The notes below the pieces were generated by a model. The model was not told the DNA's origin, did not search any database, and was given only the letters and a program-made list of their open reading frames with translations. From Brachybacterium sp. FME24 (GTDB lineage Bacteria > Actinomycetota > Actinomycetes > Actinomycetales > Dermabacteraceae), in assembly GCF_014897705.1 (NCBI RefSeq), contig NZ_JABUXV010000011.1:124001-188000 (forward strand): a DNA stretch of 64,000 nucleotides, written 5' to 3'. Shown one piece after another: positions 48,662 to 57,759 of the stretch. A program made the position numbers and the translations under genes. How positions within the stretch are numbered: the stretch's first letter is position 1; each line of letters begins with the position of its first letter.

Positions 48662-49082
48662 CGTCCCGGCACCGTGCCGTGGGCCGGCCGCACCGGTAAG
48701 GGTCCGTCCCTGGGGAGCAGCGGCGGCACGCATCAGGGCGCACCGTCGGCGCGGATCGCTGGGGCGAGCCCGCGCCGCACGGACTCGCGGGACACGTCTT
48801 CCCAGCGGGCCACCGCGGTGGCCCCAGCGGTCAGGGCGAGGTCCTCCTGCTGGTGCTCCGGCGCGTCCCGCATGCACCTCCCGCGTCGCTGAGGATCGAT
48901 CTTCCTCGGCATGTTCCCGATCCTTCTCGGCCCACCAGCAGCGGCATCGACCCCCGGTCGATCCGGGTCACCCGAAACCGAACGCTCGGCGGAGCGATGA
49001 GTTCGTCCACTGCCAGGGATCTACCCCTGTGACCAGACGCTGACAACGGTTCGGTGCGGCACCGGCACGGAGAGGACAGACG
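48662..49082. other. 421-base gap after the orphan permeases
   Basis: I see no confident gene. On the minus strand an ATG at 48873 opens a 46-codon frame ending at 48733 (MRDAPEHQQEDLALTAG...), with GGAGG only 3 bases before it. It has ordinary amino-acid composition, unlike most chance frames here, and could be a tiny gene or a decayed start of a larger one. The 3' part must hold the MFS gene promoter. Confidence 0.4.
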
Positions 49083-50513
49083 ATGACGACCGATGTGCAA
49101 GCAGCAGTGACGAAGCATCGATGGTGGGTGTTGGCCGTGGTGTGCATGGCGATGTTCATGGGCGTACTGGACTCGACGAGCGTCTATGCGGCCTTGCCGG
49201 TGATCGCGATCGACCTGGGCTTCGCCCCGGCGGAAGTCCAGTGGGTGATCACCGCCTACGGGGTGGCGATCGGCGCTCTGCTGCTCCTGGGCGGGCGGCT
49301 GGCCGACTACGCGGGCCGACGACGGACGTTCATGGCTGCCGTCGGAGTATTCGCGGCGGCGTCGTTGGCCTGCGGGCTCGCCCCCTCCAGCGAGGCGTTG
49401 ATCGCCGCGCGGGTCGCTCAGGGCGTCGGTGCAGCGGTGATGACTCCGGCGGGTCTGTCGATCCTGATGCAGGTCTTCGCCGACGGACCGGACCGCAACA
49501 GGGCCCTGGGGATCTGGGGCGGTCTCGGCGGTACCGGGGCAACGGCCGGTCTGCTGCTGGGCGGGGTTCTCACCGATTGGGCGGGATGGGAGTGGATCTT
49601 CTTCACCAATGTCCCCGTCTGCATCGTCGTGCTGATGCTGGGCCCGATGCTTCTGCCCGACAGCACCGGGACCAGAGAACAGCTCGACCTGCCGGGCGCC
49701 GCGACGGCCAGCGGTGCGCTGGTGCTGACGCTTCTGGCGCTGTTCCGCGTCGCCGAGCAGGGTATCGACCCTCTCGCGCTGGTATTCGGCGCCGGTGCGG
49801 TGGCGGTGGCGGGGATGTTCGTCGTCGTCGAACTGCGCAGCCCCGCGCCATTGGTGCCGATGCGGATCTTCGCCTCGCGCGCCTTGGTCGGCGGCAACGT
49901 GGTCATCGTGATCGCCGGCATCGCGGTCGACGGGCTGCTGATCGTCGTGACTCTCTACGCACAGCAGGTGCTGGGATTCTCCGCGCTCCAGTTCGGTCTG
50001 GCGATGGCCATCATGACCGTCACCTCGGTCGTCGGGGTGATGGCCGGACAGCACCTGGTGACCCGGGCAGGGTTCCGATTCGTCGCCTCGTGGGGCATGA
50101 TTCTGCTGATGATCGCTTGCCTGGTGCTGAGCCGGCTGTCGGTTGACGGGTCGCTGGTCGAGGATCTGCTGGCGGGGCTGGTCGTGTTCGGTGTCGGTAT
50201 GGGTGCGGCGTTCGTCGCCGGTCAGATCGCAGCGCTGACAGGTGTCGCCGACGATGATTCGGGGCTGGCAGCGGGACTCGAGGAGACGGCCTTCGCCATC
50301 GGCACCACCCTGGGGGCCGGGCTCGCCTCGGCGATCGCGATCGGCGTCGCCACACGCGGAGCTGCGGGCTCGCCGTCGGCGGCTGAGCTGACCGAGGGCC
50401 TCGGAATCGCACTCTTCGTCCTGGCCGCGCTGGCAGCCGTCGGGGCGCTGGGTGCCGCAGTCCTCCTCCGCACGCCCCGTACCGCCACAGAGAGGATCGC
50501 GACCTCATCATGA
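49083..50513 (+). CDS. MFS drug efflux transporter (DHA2/EmrB-QacA type)
   Basis: 476 residues with about 14 membrane helices. Signatures: VCMAMFMGVLDSTSVYAALPVIAIDLG in TM1 (motif D1), WVITAYGVAIGALLLLGGRLADYAGRRRTFM with motif A, and GLWGGLGGTGATAGLLLGGVLTDWAGWEWIFF with motif C (GxxxGPxxGG-like). Such pumps export drugs with proton exchange. The stop overlaps the sigma factor start by 4 bases (ATGA), so the two are made together. Confidence 0.92.
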   Translation: MTTDVQAAVTKHRWWVLAVVCMAMFMGVLDSTSVYAALPVIAIDLGFAPAEVQWVITAYGVAIGALLLLGGRLADYAGRRRTFMAAVGVFAAASLACGLAPSSEALIAARVAQGVGAAVMTPAGLSILMQVFADGPDRNRALGIWGGLGGTGATAGLLLGGVLTDWAGWEWIFFTNVPVCIVVLMLGPMLLPDSTGTREQLDLPGAATASGALVLTLLALFRVAEQGIDPLALVFGAGAVAVAGMFVVVELRSPAPLVPMRIFASRALVGGNVVIVIAGIAVDGLLIVVTLYAQQVLGFSALQFGLAMAIMTVTSVVGVMAGQHLVTRAGFRFVASWGMILLMIACLVLSRLSVDGSLVEDLLAGLVVFGVGMGAAFVAGQIAALTGVADDDSGLAAGLEETAFAIGTTLGAGLASAIAIGVATRGAAGSPSAAELTEGLGIALFVLAALAAVGALGAAVLLRTPRTATERIATSS

Positions 50514-51496
50514 CGCTCTTGCTCGAGGACTTCGACCATCGGGCCGGTCCGTACCGGTCCGAACTATTGGCACACAGCTACCGAATGCTGGCCTCGATCC
50601 ACGATGCCGAGGATGCCGTCCAGGAGACCTACCTGCGTGCGTGGCGCGGCTACGAGGGATTCGAGGATCGCTCCTCGATCCGGACCTGGCTGTACCGGAT
50701 CGCGACCAACACGTGTCTGCGTGCGCTGGAGAACCGCGGCCGTCGGGCGCTGCCCGCGGGCCTGGGCGGCCCTGACCAGGGTCCGACCGCTGAACTGGCC
50801 CAACGGCCCGAACTTCCCTGGCTGGAACCGGTCCCGGACACGATGCTCGGCGGGCACGCCGTCGCGGCCGGGGACCCGCTCGCCGCGGTGACCCGCCTCC
50901 AGAGCGTGAGGTTGGCGTTCATCGCGGCCCTGCAGCATCTTCCTCCGCGCCAGCGTGCCGTGCTCGTGCTGCGGGAGGTGCTGGCCTTCAGCGCCGCAGA
51001 GGTCGCCGCGATGCTCGACACGACACCGGCCGCGATCAACAGCCTGCTGCAGCGGGCACGTTCCCAGATCAAGGACGCCCACCCCGAAGAGACCGAGATC
51101 CACGAGCCGACCCCGGGGACGGAGCGCGATCTGCTGGACCGCTTCGTCGCGGCGATGTACGCCAATGACATCAAGGAGCTTGTCGCAGTCCTGACCGAGG
51201 ACGCCGTATATGAGATGCCGCCTTTCCCGGCATGGTTCCGTGGCGCCGAGGTGATCGGCCGCATGGTCGATGCCCAGAGCCCCGCGGAGGGTCCCGGCGA
51301 TCACCTCCTCGTGCCGACCGCGGCCAATGGCCAGCCAGCATTCGGGCTCTACATGCCCGACGACTACGGCATCCACAGGGCGTTCAATCTGCAGGTCCTC
51401 ACCGTCACCCCCAGGGGGATCTCGCGCGTCGTCGCCTTCTTCGACCTGCGCTTGTTCGCCCGGTTCGGCCTACCCGAGACCGCGACGCCGCGATGA
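50510..51496 (+). CDS. ECF sigma factor with C-terminal SnoaL-like domain
   Basis: 328 residues. Region 2 (HSYRMLASIHDAEDAVQETYLRAWRGYEGFEDRSSIRTWLYRIATNTCLRAL) and region 4 (LQHLPPRQRAVLVLREVLAFSAAEVAAMLDTTPAAINSLLQRARSQI) are clear. Residues about 205-325 form a SnoaL/NTF2-like domain (LLDRFVAAMYANDIKELVAVLTEDAVYEMPPFPAWFRG). This is the SigG/SigX5-like group, where the extra domain is thought to regulate activity in place of an anti-sigma factor. No anti-sigma gene is present. It is coupled to the MFS gene, which it may control. Confidence 0.9.
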   Translation: MTLLLEDFDHRAGPYRSELLAHSYRMLASIHDAEDAVQETYLRAWRGYEGFEDRSSIRTWLYRIATNTCLRALENRGRRALPAGLGGPDQGPTAELAQRPELPWLEPVPDTMLGGHAVAAGDPLAAVTRLQSVRLAFIAALQHLPPRQRAVLVLREVLAFSAAEVAAMLDTTPAAINSLLQRARSQIKDAHPEETEIHEPTPGTERDLLDRFVAAMYANDIKELVAVLTEDAVYEMPPFPAWFRGAEVIGRMVDAQSPAEGPGDHLLVPTAANGQPAFGLYMPDDYGIHRAFNLQVLTVTPRGISRVVAFFDLRLFARFGLPETATPR

Positions 51497-51860
51497 GCCC
51501 CGGGCTGCCGCCAGGCCCGCGCCCCCGCTGACACCCGTGCCGCCGACGCCCCCCGCCATCGGCACCGGCCAGCCCGGCCCGGCCGGCCCGGCCCAGGCCA
51601 GTCCGGCCCCGGAAATGTCCCCTGAGGACCGATCCGGGGCAGAACACCGGTCCTCGGGGGACATTTCTGGGCGGGCGTGACGCACGCTGCGGCGATGCGC
51701 GATGGCGCCGGGCACGACGCACCGCGCGCACCACCAGAGCCACCGCCGCCAGGACCAGCAGCAGCCCGATGCCCTGCAGGCCCGGCGAGTCGTCGTACCC
51801 GCCGTACATGAAAGCGGCGACCCCGAGAGTCGCGATGAGGAATGCCAGCACGTAGCTCAT
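51405..51860 (-). CDS. Small membrane protein whose frame runs through hairpin element 4
   Basis: ATG at 51860 opens MSYVLAFLIATLGVAAFMYGGYDD...LQGIGLLLVLAAVALVVRAVRRARRHR, a two-helix membrane protein of about 55 residues with a basic tail. The expected stop near 51680 is absent. The frame continues through hairpin element 4 and into the antisense of the sigma gene, ending at 51405 (151 codons). The helix part looks real; the rest reads as Arg/Gly-rich chance sequence. Loss of the original stop by insertion of the hairpin is possible. Function unknown. Confidence 0.5.
   Translation of the reverse strand: MSYVLAFLIATLGVAAFMYGGYDDSPGLQGIGLLLVLAAVALVVRAVRRARRHRASPQRASRPPRNVPRGPVFCPGSVLRGHFRGRTGLGRAGRAGLAGADGGGRRRHGCQRGRGPGGSPGLIAASRSRVGRTGRTSAGRRRRRRARSPWG
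51612..51667. repeat. Hairpin family element 4 (22-bp arms)
   Basis: Arms 51612-51633 and 51646-51667, two G-T type mismatches, a 12-base loop. The outer motif is GAAATGTCCCC instead of AGTTTTG, and the inner motif GAGGACCG matches the family. It follows a GCCCGGCC-rich stretch (about 51570-51600) and lies between the convergent sigma factor and small membrane protein genes. Confidence 0.85.
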
Positions 51861-51998
51861 GAGTTCTTCCTGGTGATCGGCGCATCACTCAGCGGCGCCG
51901 TGGTTGTCACACGGTGTCACGCCTCCCCAACTCGCTCGCGATTCGCGGGATACTGGCGGGTGCCCCCGTCGTTCCGAGGTCCCCGGAAGGATCCCTCC

Positions 51999-53330
51999 AT
52001 GCTGAATCGTCGTACCCTCCTGTCCTCCTTCGCCGCGGCCGGCCTGCTCGGCACCGCCGCCGCCTGCTCCCCCTCGAGCGACGACGGCAGCGGCACCAGC
52101 GACGGCGGCAAGGGCACGCTGACCTTCCGTCTCTGGGACGAGAACGCCGTGCCCGCCTACGAGGAGTCCTTCCAGGCCTTCACCGCCGACAGCGGCTGGA
52201 CCGTCGAGATCGACGTGGTCCCGTGGGCCGACTACTGGACCCGCCTTCCGCTCGACGTGGCCAGCGGTGATGCGGCCGACGTGTACTGGATGAACTCCGC
52301 GAACTACGTCCTGTACAAGGACTCCGAGGACCTCCTGGACATCAACGAGGTCATCCCCGACGGCGCCTCGCAGTGGGAGCAGAGCGTCGTGGACCTCTAC
52401 ACCCGTGACGGCGGCCTCTGGGGAGTTCCGCAGATCTGGGACTCGATCGCCCTGTTCTACAACAAGGCCCTCGTCGAGGAGGCCGGAGTGGACCCGTCCG
52501 CCCTCGCCTTCGACCCCACGGCCGACGCCGACGCCCTGCGCGATGCCGGGAAGGCGCTCACGCTCGACGGCGCCGACAAGCACCCGGGCGAGGACGGCTT
52601 CGATCCGGACTCGCGCAAGCAGTTCGGGTTCAACTCGCAGGCGGACCGCCAGGCGATCATCGGTCCCATGCTCGCCTCCCACGGCGCCCAGTGGCAGGAC
52701 GAGAACGAGTACACCTTCGCCTCCCCCGAGGGCATCGAGGCGTTCCAGTACATGGCGGATCTGATCAACGTCGAGCAGGTCGCCCCCAGCGCCGCGGACA
52801 CCAATGAGAACGGTGACTTCACGCGCGACCTGTTCACCCAGGGCAAGCTCGGCCTGTTCCAGTCGGGCCCGTACAACCTCGGCGCAGTCTCCGACGGTGT
52901 GGGCGACTCCTTCGAGTGGGCCCTGGCCGCGCCGGTCGCCGGCCCCGAGGGCGCGAAGTCGCTCGTGCACGGAGTGGTCGCCGTCGGCAACGCGAAGGCC
53001 GAGGAGGAGCAGCAGGAGGGCATCGCCGCCCTGCTGACCTGGCTGGGCAGCGTCGAAGGTCAGCTTCCGCTGGCCGAGCAGGGCGTGTCCTTCCCCGGCC
53101 ACGTCGACGCGCAGGAAGCCTTCATCGCCTTCTGGGAGAAGAAGGGCATCGACGTCAGCGTCTTCGTCGAGGCCGCCAAGAACGCCGCGGAGGCGGACAT
53201 CGGTGCCCGTGCCAACGCCGGCCTGACTGCCGCGATCCCGATCTTCCAGGAGGTCTTCATCGGTCGCCTCACCGCCGAGGAGGGCATCCCGCAGGCACAG
53301 GAGGAGGGCAACGCCGCCATGTCGGAGTGA
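51999..53330 (+). CDS. Orphan sugar ABC transporter substrate-binding lipoprotein
   Basis: 443 residues. The signal peptide LNRRTLLSSFAAAGLLGTAAAC has twin arginines and a lipobox cysteine. The mature chain is a family 1 solute-binding protein: GTLTFRLWDENAVPAYEESFQAFTADSGWTVEIDVVPWADYWTRL, DVYWMNSANYVLYKDS, GVPQIWDSIALFYNKALVEEAG, GKLGLFQSGPYNLG. GGAAGGA lies 8 bases before ATG. No permease or ATPase gene follows; the unpaired permeases at 46807-48661 are a possible partner. Ligand unknown, probably an oligosaccharide. Confidence 0.92.
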   Translation: MLNRRTLLSSFAAAGLLGTAAACSPSSDDGSGTSDGGKGTLTFRLWDENAVPAYEESFQAFTADSGWTVEIDVVPWADYWTRLPLDVASGDAADVYWMNSANYVLYKDSEDLLDINEVIPDGASQWEQSVVDLYTRDGGLWGVPQIWDSIALFYNKALVEEAGVDPSALAFDPTADADALRDAGKALTLDGADKHPGEDGFDPDSRKQFGFNSQADRQAIIGPMLASHGAQWQDENEYTFASPEGIEAFQYMADLINVEQVAPSAADTNENGDFTRDLFTQGKLGLFQSGPYNLGAVSDGVGDSFEWALAAPVAGPEGAKSLVHGVVAVGNAKAEEEQQEGIAALLTWLGSVEGQLPLAEQGVSFPGHVDAQEAFIAFWEKKGIDVSVFVEAAKNAAEADIGARANAGLTAAIPIFQEVFIGRLTAEEGIPQAQEEGNAAMSE

Positions 53331-53471
53331 GGCGAGGCTGGCGCGGAGGCCGACAGCGTCCCCGCATCCGCGTCCGGCTCTGGGCCCGAGTTCTGAGTCC
53401 CGAATCCCGAGGCGGCCGCCGATCGCGCGGATCATTCCGGGTCGGGCCGACGTCGATCCGCCCACGAGCCC

Positions 53472-54350
53472 TCAGTCCGGGTTCGCGGGGAGCGAGCCGG
53501 CGTGCAGGCCGGCCGCAGAACGGACCAGCGATGCCACGGCCTGGGACCGGCTGGTGCGCGGCCACGCGATCACCGTGGTGATCCTCGGCGCGTCGAGCAC
53601 GGGGACTGCGGCGTGCTCTGGCCACTGCCAGGCGCGGCTGGACGCAGGAATGACCAGGAGCGCCCTGCCCAGAGCCACGAGCTGAGCGAGCTGGGACTGG
53701 GTGTGGACCTCCGGTCCGGGGCCGTCCGGGTAGGACCCGTCGAGCCGGGGCCACCGCGCGATCGGCAGATCCGGCACGTCGCTGACGTCTGCCACTGTCA
53801 ACTGGTCACGGGTCGCGAGCGGGTGCCCGGCGGGAATGATCGCGACCTGGCCTTCCACCAGAAGGTCCTCGGTGTCGAACCCCGCGAGGTCATCGACCGG
53901 GCGATGCATGAGGGCTACATCGGCACGCCCTTCGCGCAGCAGCCCGGTCTGCTCGCCGACCTCGCACAGCAGGACCTCGATCCGGGTCGCACCGGGCTCG
54001 CTCTCCACGGCATCGAGGAGCCGTTGCAGCAGCGCATGGGATGCCCCGGCCTTCGTCACGAGCACGAGCGGTCGGCTCGGATCTCCGGCTCGCTTCGTCC
54101 GATGTGCGGCGCCGACGACGGCATCGAGCACTCCCCTGGCCTCCTCCAGCAGTACTGTGCCGGGCTCGGTCAGCGACACCGACCGGTTGGTGCGGTGCAG
54201 GAGCCGGACACCGAGTCGCCGTTCCAGCAAGCTGATCGCGCGGGACAGCGGCGGCTGGGCCATTCCCAGCCGGACGGCAGCTCGTCCGAAGTGCAACTCT
54301 TCGGCGACGGCGACGAAATATCGCAGCTCCCGGGTCTCCAGATCGTCCAT
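53472..54350 (-). CDS. LysR-family transcriptional regulator
   Basis: 292 residues. The N-terminal HTH is LRYFVAVAEELHFGRAAVRLGMAQPPLSRAISLLERRLGVRLLHRTNRSVSLTEPG, followed by an effector-binding domain (LVLVTKAGASHALLQRLLDAVE ... VGEQTGLLREGRADVALMHRP). It is divergent from an SDR gene with a 21-bp palindrome between them. It probably regulates the SDR and itself. Confidence 0.92.
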   Translation of the reverse strand: MDDLETRELRYFVAVAEELHFGRAAVRLGMAQPPLSRAISLLERRLGVRLLHRTNRSVSLTEPGTVLLEEARGVLDAVVGAAHRTKRAGDPSRPLVLVTKAGASHALLQRLLDAVESEPGATRIEVLLCEVGEQTGLLREGRADVALMHRPVDDLAGFDTEDLLVEGQVAIIPAGHPLATRDQLTVADVSDVPDLPIARWPRLDGSYPDGPGPEVHTQSQLAQLVALGRALLVIPASSRAWQWPEHAAVPVLDAPRITTVIAWPRTSRSQAVASLVRSAAGLHAGSLPANPD

Positions 54351-54366
54351 GGACGCAGACTAGCGC

Positions 54367-54387
54367 GTGATACCCGGTGGGTATCAC
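54367..54387. promoter_or_regulatory. LysR-type operator between lysR and SDR genes
   Basis: A perfect 21-bp palindrome GTGATACCC-GGT-GGGTATCAC, 16 bases upstream of the LysR start. It contains the T-N11-A arrangement (T at 54371, A at 54383) of LysR recognition sites. Confidence 0.75.
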
Positions 54388-54441
54388 CGCCGAAGGAATC
54401 GGTATTGGACCGCCGGTCCTCGACGGCGGAGCATCGGTGCC

Positions 54442-55158
54442 ATGGAAGACACGAAGACAGCACTGGTCACAGGCGCAAACAAGGGAATCGGTCTCGCCAT
54501 CGCGCGAGGCCTCGGACACCTCGACTTCACCGTCGCGGTGGGGGCCCGCGACGACGACAGACGCCGGGCAGCGGTCGCGGACCTCCGGTCTGCAGGCATC
54601 GACGCGTTCGGGGTCTCCCTCGACGTCACGTCGGACGACAGCGTCGTCGCGGCGGCAGCCACCATCGAGCAGACCACGGGACGACTGGACGTCCTCGTCA
54701 ACAATGCGGGCATCGGCGGTCGGACGGACCACGGGGCACAGGACCCGACGACGCTCGACCTCGACGTCGTGCGCAGCGTCCTGGACACGAACGTGTTCGG
54801 GGCGGTCCGGGTCACGAACGCGATGCTCCCTCTGCTCCGGCGCGCGGAATCGCCACGCATCGTCAACATGTCCAGCGACATGGGATCGCTGACCCTCCAG
54901 ACCGGGCCGCAAATGGCTGCCTACGCTCCGTCGAAGACCATGCTCAACAGCATCACGGCGCAATACGCCCGCCGGTTCGTCGACACGAACATCATCATCA
55001 ACGCCGGGTGCCCCGGCTACGTCGCAACCGACTTCACCGGTCACAACGCTCTGCGGACACCGGAGCAGGGTGCCGCGATAGCGATCCAGCTCGCCACACT
55101 GAGTGACGACGGACCGCGCGGCGGCTTCTTCCGCGAGGACGGCGTCATCCCCTGGTGA
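54442..55158 (+). CDS. Short-chain dehydrogenase/reductase
   Basis: 238 residues from ATG at 54442 (the frame is open to 54367, which would cover the palindrome). TALVTGANKGIGLAIARGLG is the cofactor motif, LVNNAGIGG follows, NMSSDMGSL holds the catalytic serine, and Tyr161-x3-Lys165 lies in AAYAPSKTML. INAGCPGYVATDFTGHNALRTPEQGA is typical of carbonyl-reductase-like SDRs. The pattern after strand 2 (GARDDDRR) suggests NADPH. Its substrate is unknown; control by the divergent LysR is likely. Confidence 0.9.
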   Translation: MEDTKTALVTGANKGIGLAIARGLGHLDFTVAVGARDDDRRRAAVADLRSAGIDAFGVSLDVTSDDSVVAAAATIEQTTGRLDVLVNNAGIGGRTDHGAQDPTTLDLDVVRSVLDTNVFGAVRVTNAMLPLLRRAESPRIVNMSSDMGSLTLQTGPQMAAYAPSKTMLNSITAQYARRFVDTNIIINAGCPGYVATDFTGHNALRTPEQGAAIAIQLATLSDDGPRGGFFREDGVIPW

Positions 55159-55380
55159 TCCCTGCCTGACCCGGGCGCATCGATCAGGCGATCGACGAAC
55201 CGGACCCCGCGGCGTCGAGACCGGATCGAGCCACTCCCTTCACCACTGCTCCACGATTCGTCTCCGGAACGTGCCCGCCGAACCGTCCCGGACGCGGATC
55301 ACCCCGTGGCACTCTGAGGTCATGACGCAGAACGCGTCCCCGGCCGAGGGTGCGGCCCGGGAGTCACAGGGGGATGACAC

Positions 55381-56610
55381 GTGGATAACTACAACTACGA
55401 CAACTACGACTCGCCCCAGTCGTCATCGTCCGGCTCGGGGGAGCCGCCGATGCGACCTGGTGCCGACGGTCCGTTTCCCGGGCCGGGCCCTGCGACGGTG
55501 GCCGCCGAGGGAGCCCATACCGGACGGCCGGCGGGCGGGCCGATGAGCCCGCACGGCCCGCAGAACACACAGGGAGTGCCGACCCTGCACCGCACCGAAA
55601 GTTCCCTAAGCCCGACAGGCGCACCGGGCGCATCGGGCACGCAGGGTCCACCGGGCGAACAGAGTCCCGGCATCGTGTGCGAGCAGGTCAGCCGTTCCTT
55701 CGGCTCCGTGCACGCGGTGCGCGACCTGTCGTTCACCGCGCCCCGGGGCGCGGTCACCGCGCTCGTCGGCCCCAACGGCTCCGGCAAGTCCACGCTCATG
55801 CTGATGCTCGCCTCGCTGCTCGCGCCGCAGCGCGGCCGCGTGCTGATCAACGGCGTGGACCCCTCGCAGGATTCCGCCGCGGTGCGCACCACCGTGGGGT
55901 GGATGCCCGACCAGTTCGGGGCCTGGGACTCGCTGCGCGTGGCCGAGGTGCTCGAGGTGATGGGGCGCGCCTACTTCCTGCCGACGGACAAGGTCCGTGC
56001 CCGTGTCAACGAGCTGCTCACGCTCATGGACCTGGTGCCCCTGGCCCAGCAGCCCGCGCACGTCCTCTCCCGAGGGCAGAAGCAGCGCCTCGGACTCGCA
56101 CGAGCCCTCGTGCACGGCCCGCAGGTGCTGATCCTGGACGAGCCCGCGTCGGGCCTGGATCCGGCGTCGAGGCGCCGATTGCTGCGGGTGGTGCGGCAGG
56201 TCGCCGAGCACGGCGCGACCGTGCTGGTCTCCAGCCACATCCTCACCGAGCTCGAGGAGATGGCCGACCATGTCGTGTTCCTCGACGCCGGTCACGTCGT
56301 CGATTCCAGCAGCGTGCGGGAACTGGCCACCCGGCCCCGGCCCTGGCGCATCGAATCCCTGAACGCGACGGCCCTGTCCCGCGCCCTGGGCGAGCTCGGG
56401 GTGCGCCATCACGGGGTCGTGGATCCCGCGCACACCACCGGCGGCCACGCCGAGGCCGTGGTGGACCTGCCCGACGAGTCCACCGCCGCCAAGCTGCTGC
56501 GTGACCTGGCCGCGAAGGAGGCGGCGGTGGTCACCTTCGGCCCCGCCACCGGCCGCCTGGAGGCCGCCTATCTGGCCTCGGAGGCCGCGAGCCGCGAAGG
56601 AGCCCTCTGA
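55381..56610 (+). CDS. ABC exporter ATP-binding protein
   Basis: 409 residues from GTG at 55381 (AGGGGGA upstream). The first 95 residues are a Tyr/Asn/Gly/Pro-rich, disordered leader. The ATPase follows: Walker A ALVGPNGSGKSTLMLMLASLL, signature VLSRGQKQRLGLARALVHGP, Walker B VLILDEPASGLDP and the switch histidine in VLVSSHILTELEE. It lies directly before an ABC-2 permease gene that overlaps its stop (TGATGA-like junction). It forms an exporter with that permease; substrate unknown. Confidence 0.92.
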   Translation: MDNYNYDNYDSPQSSSSGSGEPPMRPGADGPFPGPGPATVAAEGAHTGRPAGGPMSPHGPQNTQGVPTLHRTESSLSPTGAPGASGTQGPPGEQSPGIVCEQVSRSFGSVHAVRDLSFTAPRGAVTALVGPNGSGKSTLMLMLASLLAPQRGRVLINGVDPSQDSAAVRTTVGWMPDQFGAWDSLRVAEVLEVMGRAYFLPTDKVRARVNELLTLMDLVPLAQQPAHVLSRGQKQRLGLARALVHGPQVLILDEPASGLDPASRRRLLRVVRQVAEHGATVLVSSHILTELEEMADHVVFLDAGHVVDSSSVRELATRPRPWRIESLNATALSRALGELGVRHHGVVDPAHTTGGHAEAVVDLPDESTAAKLLRDLAAKEAAVVTFGPATGRLEAAYLASEAASREGAL

Positions 56611-57695
56611 TGAACGGCACTCTCTCCCTGCGTCCGCGCGGACTGTGGTTGACGACCTCCCTCGAGCTGCGTCAGCGAGTCCGCTCGGTGCGCTGGTACG
56701 TGGCCCTCGGAGTGTTCACGGTGGTGCTGTTCGGCATCGGTCTCCTCGCCCTGGCCCCTGCACTCGTCAGTTCCGAGTGGGGCGCGGTCGCCCCGGTCGC
56801 ACGGGTCATGTTCAGCCTGCAGATGCTGCTCGTGCTGTTCGCGATGCTGCTGGTCACACCCGCCCTGTCGGCCGGGTCGATCAATGGCGACCGCAGCGCC
56901 GGCACCCTGGCCACGCTGCAGGCGAGCCTGCTCAGCCCGCTCGAGATCGTGCTGGGCAAGCTGCTCGCCGGGCTGATCACCGGGCTCGCGTTCCTGGTCC
57001 TGGCGATGCCGTCGGCGCTGCCGCTCGCGCTGCTGGGACACGTCAGCGTGTTCTATCTGGTGCGGGTCGTGCTGATGATCTGCTTCCTGACGTTCTGCGT
57101 CACGGCGATCGGTCTGGGGCTCTCGGCCATCACCCAGCGACAACTGGGCTCCGTGGTGCTGGCCTACGTGCTGGTGTTCGGCGTGACCGTGGTCGGTCCG
57201 ATCCTGTGGGGCGTCTCCGCGACGCTCCTCCATCAGGAGCGCGAGGTCACCGGCTACCACACCGAGTACGACGACTACAGCTCGATGACCGGTGGGGTCT
57301 GCGTCGCGGAGGCCGAGGTGCGTCCGGTCTGGCGGATGGATCTCACCCAGCCCCTCATGTGGCCGAACCCCGTCGTGATGCTGGCCGAGACTGCTCCGGG
57401 CCAGGACATGACGGCGAGCTGGGAGGACATGGACGCCGAGAACTCCCCCGACGTGCTCTCCCTCCTGAAGTTCGGGATGCGTGAACTCTCGAGTTCACCG
57501 CACCCTTCGGACTACAACAGCTGCAGCCCGGGGGACGAGAACTACCCGGAGGATCTCGGGTCCCCGAGGTCGATCCCGATGTGGCCGATGGGCGTGGGAG
57601 CGTGGGGCCTCCTCGCGCTCGGGTCCTTGATCCTGGCCGTGTTCCGCCTGGCCGTCCCGATCAAGCATCTCGGCAAGGGCACGCGCATCGCCTGA
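56610..57695 (+). CDS. ABC-2 type exporter permease
   Basis: 361 residues. Six helices with the ABC-2 pattern (VTPALSAGSINGDRSAGTLATLQASLLSPLEIVLGKLLAGLITGLAFLVLAMPSALPLALLGHV). A polar stretch of about 105 residues (near residues 213-318, with YHTEYDDYSSMTGG and SDYNSCSPGDENY) lies between the fifth and sixth helices and is probably extracellular. It has two cysteines that could form a bond. It partners the preceding ATPase. Confidence 0.88.
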   Translation: MNGTLSLRPRGLWLTTSLELRQRVRSVRWYVALGVFTVVLFGIGLLALAPALVSSEWGAVAPVARVMFSLQMLLVLFAMLLVTPALSAGSINGDRSAGTLATLQASLLSPLEIVLGKLLAGLITGLAFLVLAMPSALPLALLGHVSVFYLVRVVLMICFLTFCVTAIGLGLSAITQRQLGSVVLAYVLVFGVTVVGPILWGVSATLLHQEREVTGYHTEYDDYSSMTGGVCVAEAEVRPVWRMDLTQPLMWPNPVVMLAETAPGQDMTASWEDMDAENSPDVLSLLKFGMRELSSSPHPSDYNSCSPGDENYPEDLGSPRSIPMWPMGVGAWGLLALGSLILAVFRLAVPIKHLGKGTRIA

Positions 57696-57759
57696 GCGGG
57701 TCAGCGCCCCGTGGGCACCCCAGCGCCGAGGGCAGCGCCCCCGTGCTCGCGCCGGCCCG

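Noticed and set aside
48733-48873. 46-codon minus-strand frame as a confident gene
   Set aside because: The ribosome binding site is too close to the ATG, there is no recognisable family and no partner gene; kept only as a remark.
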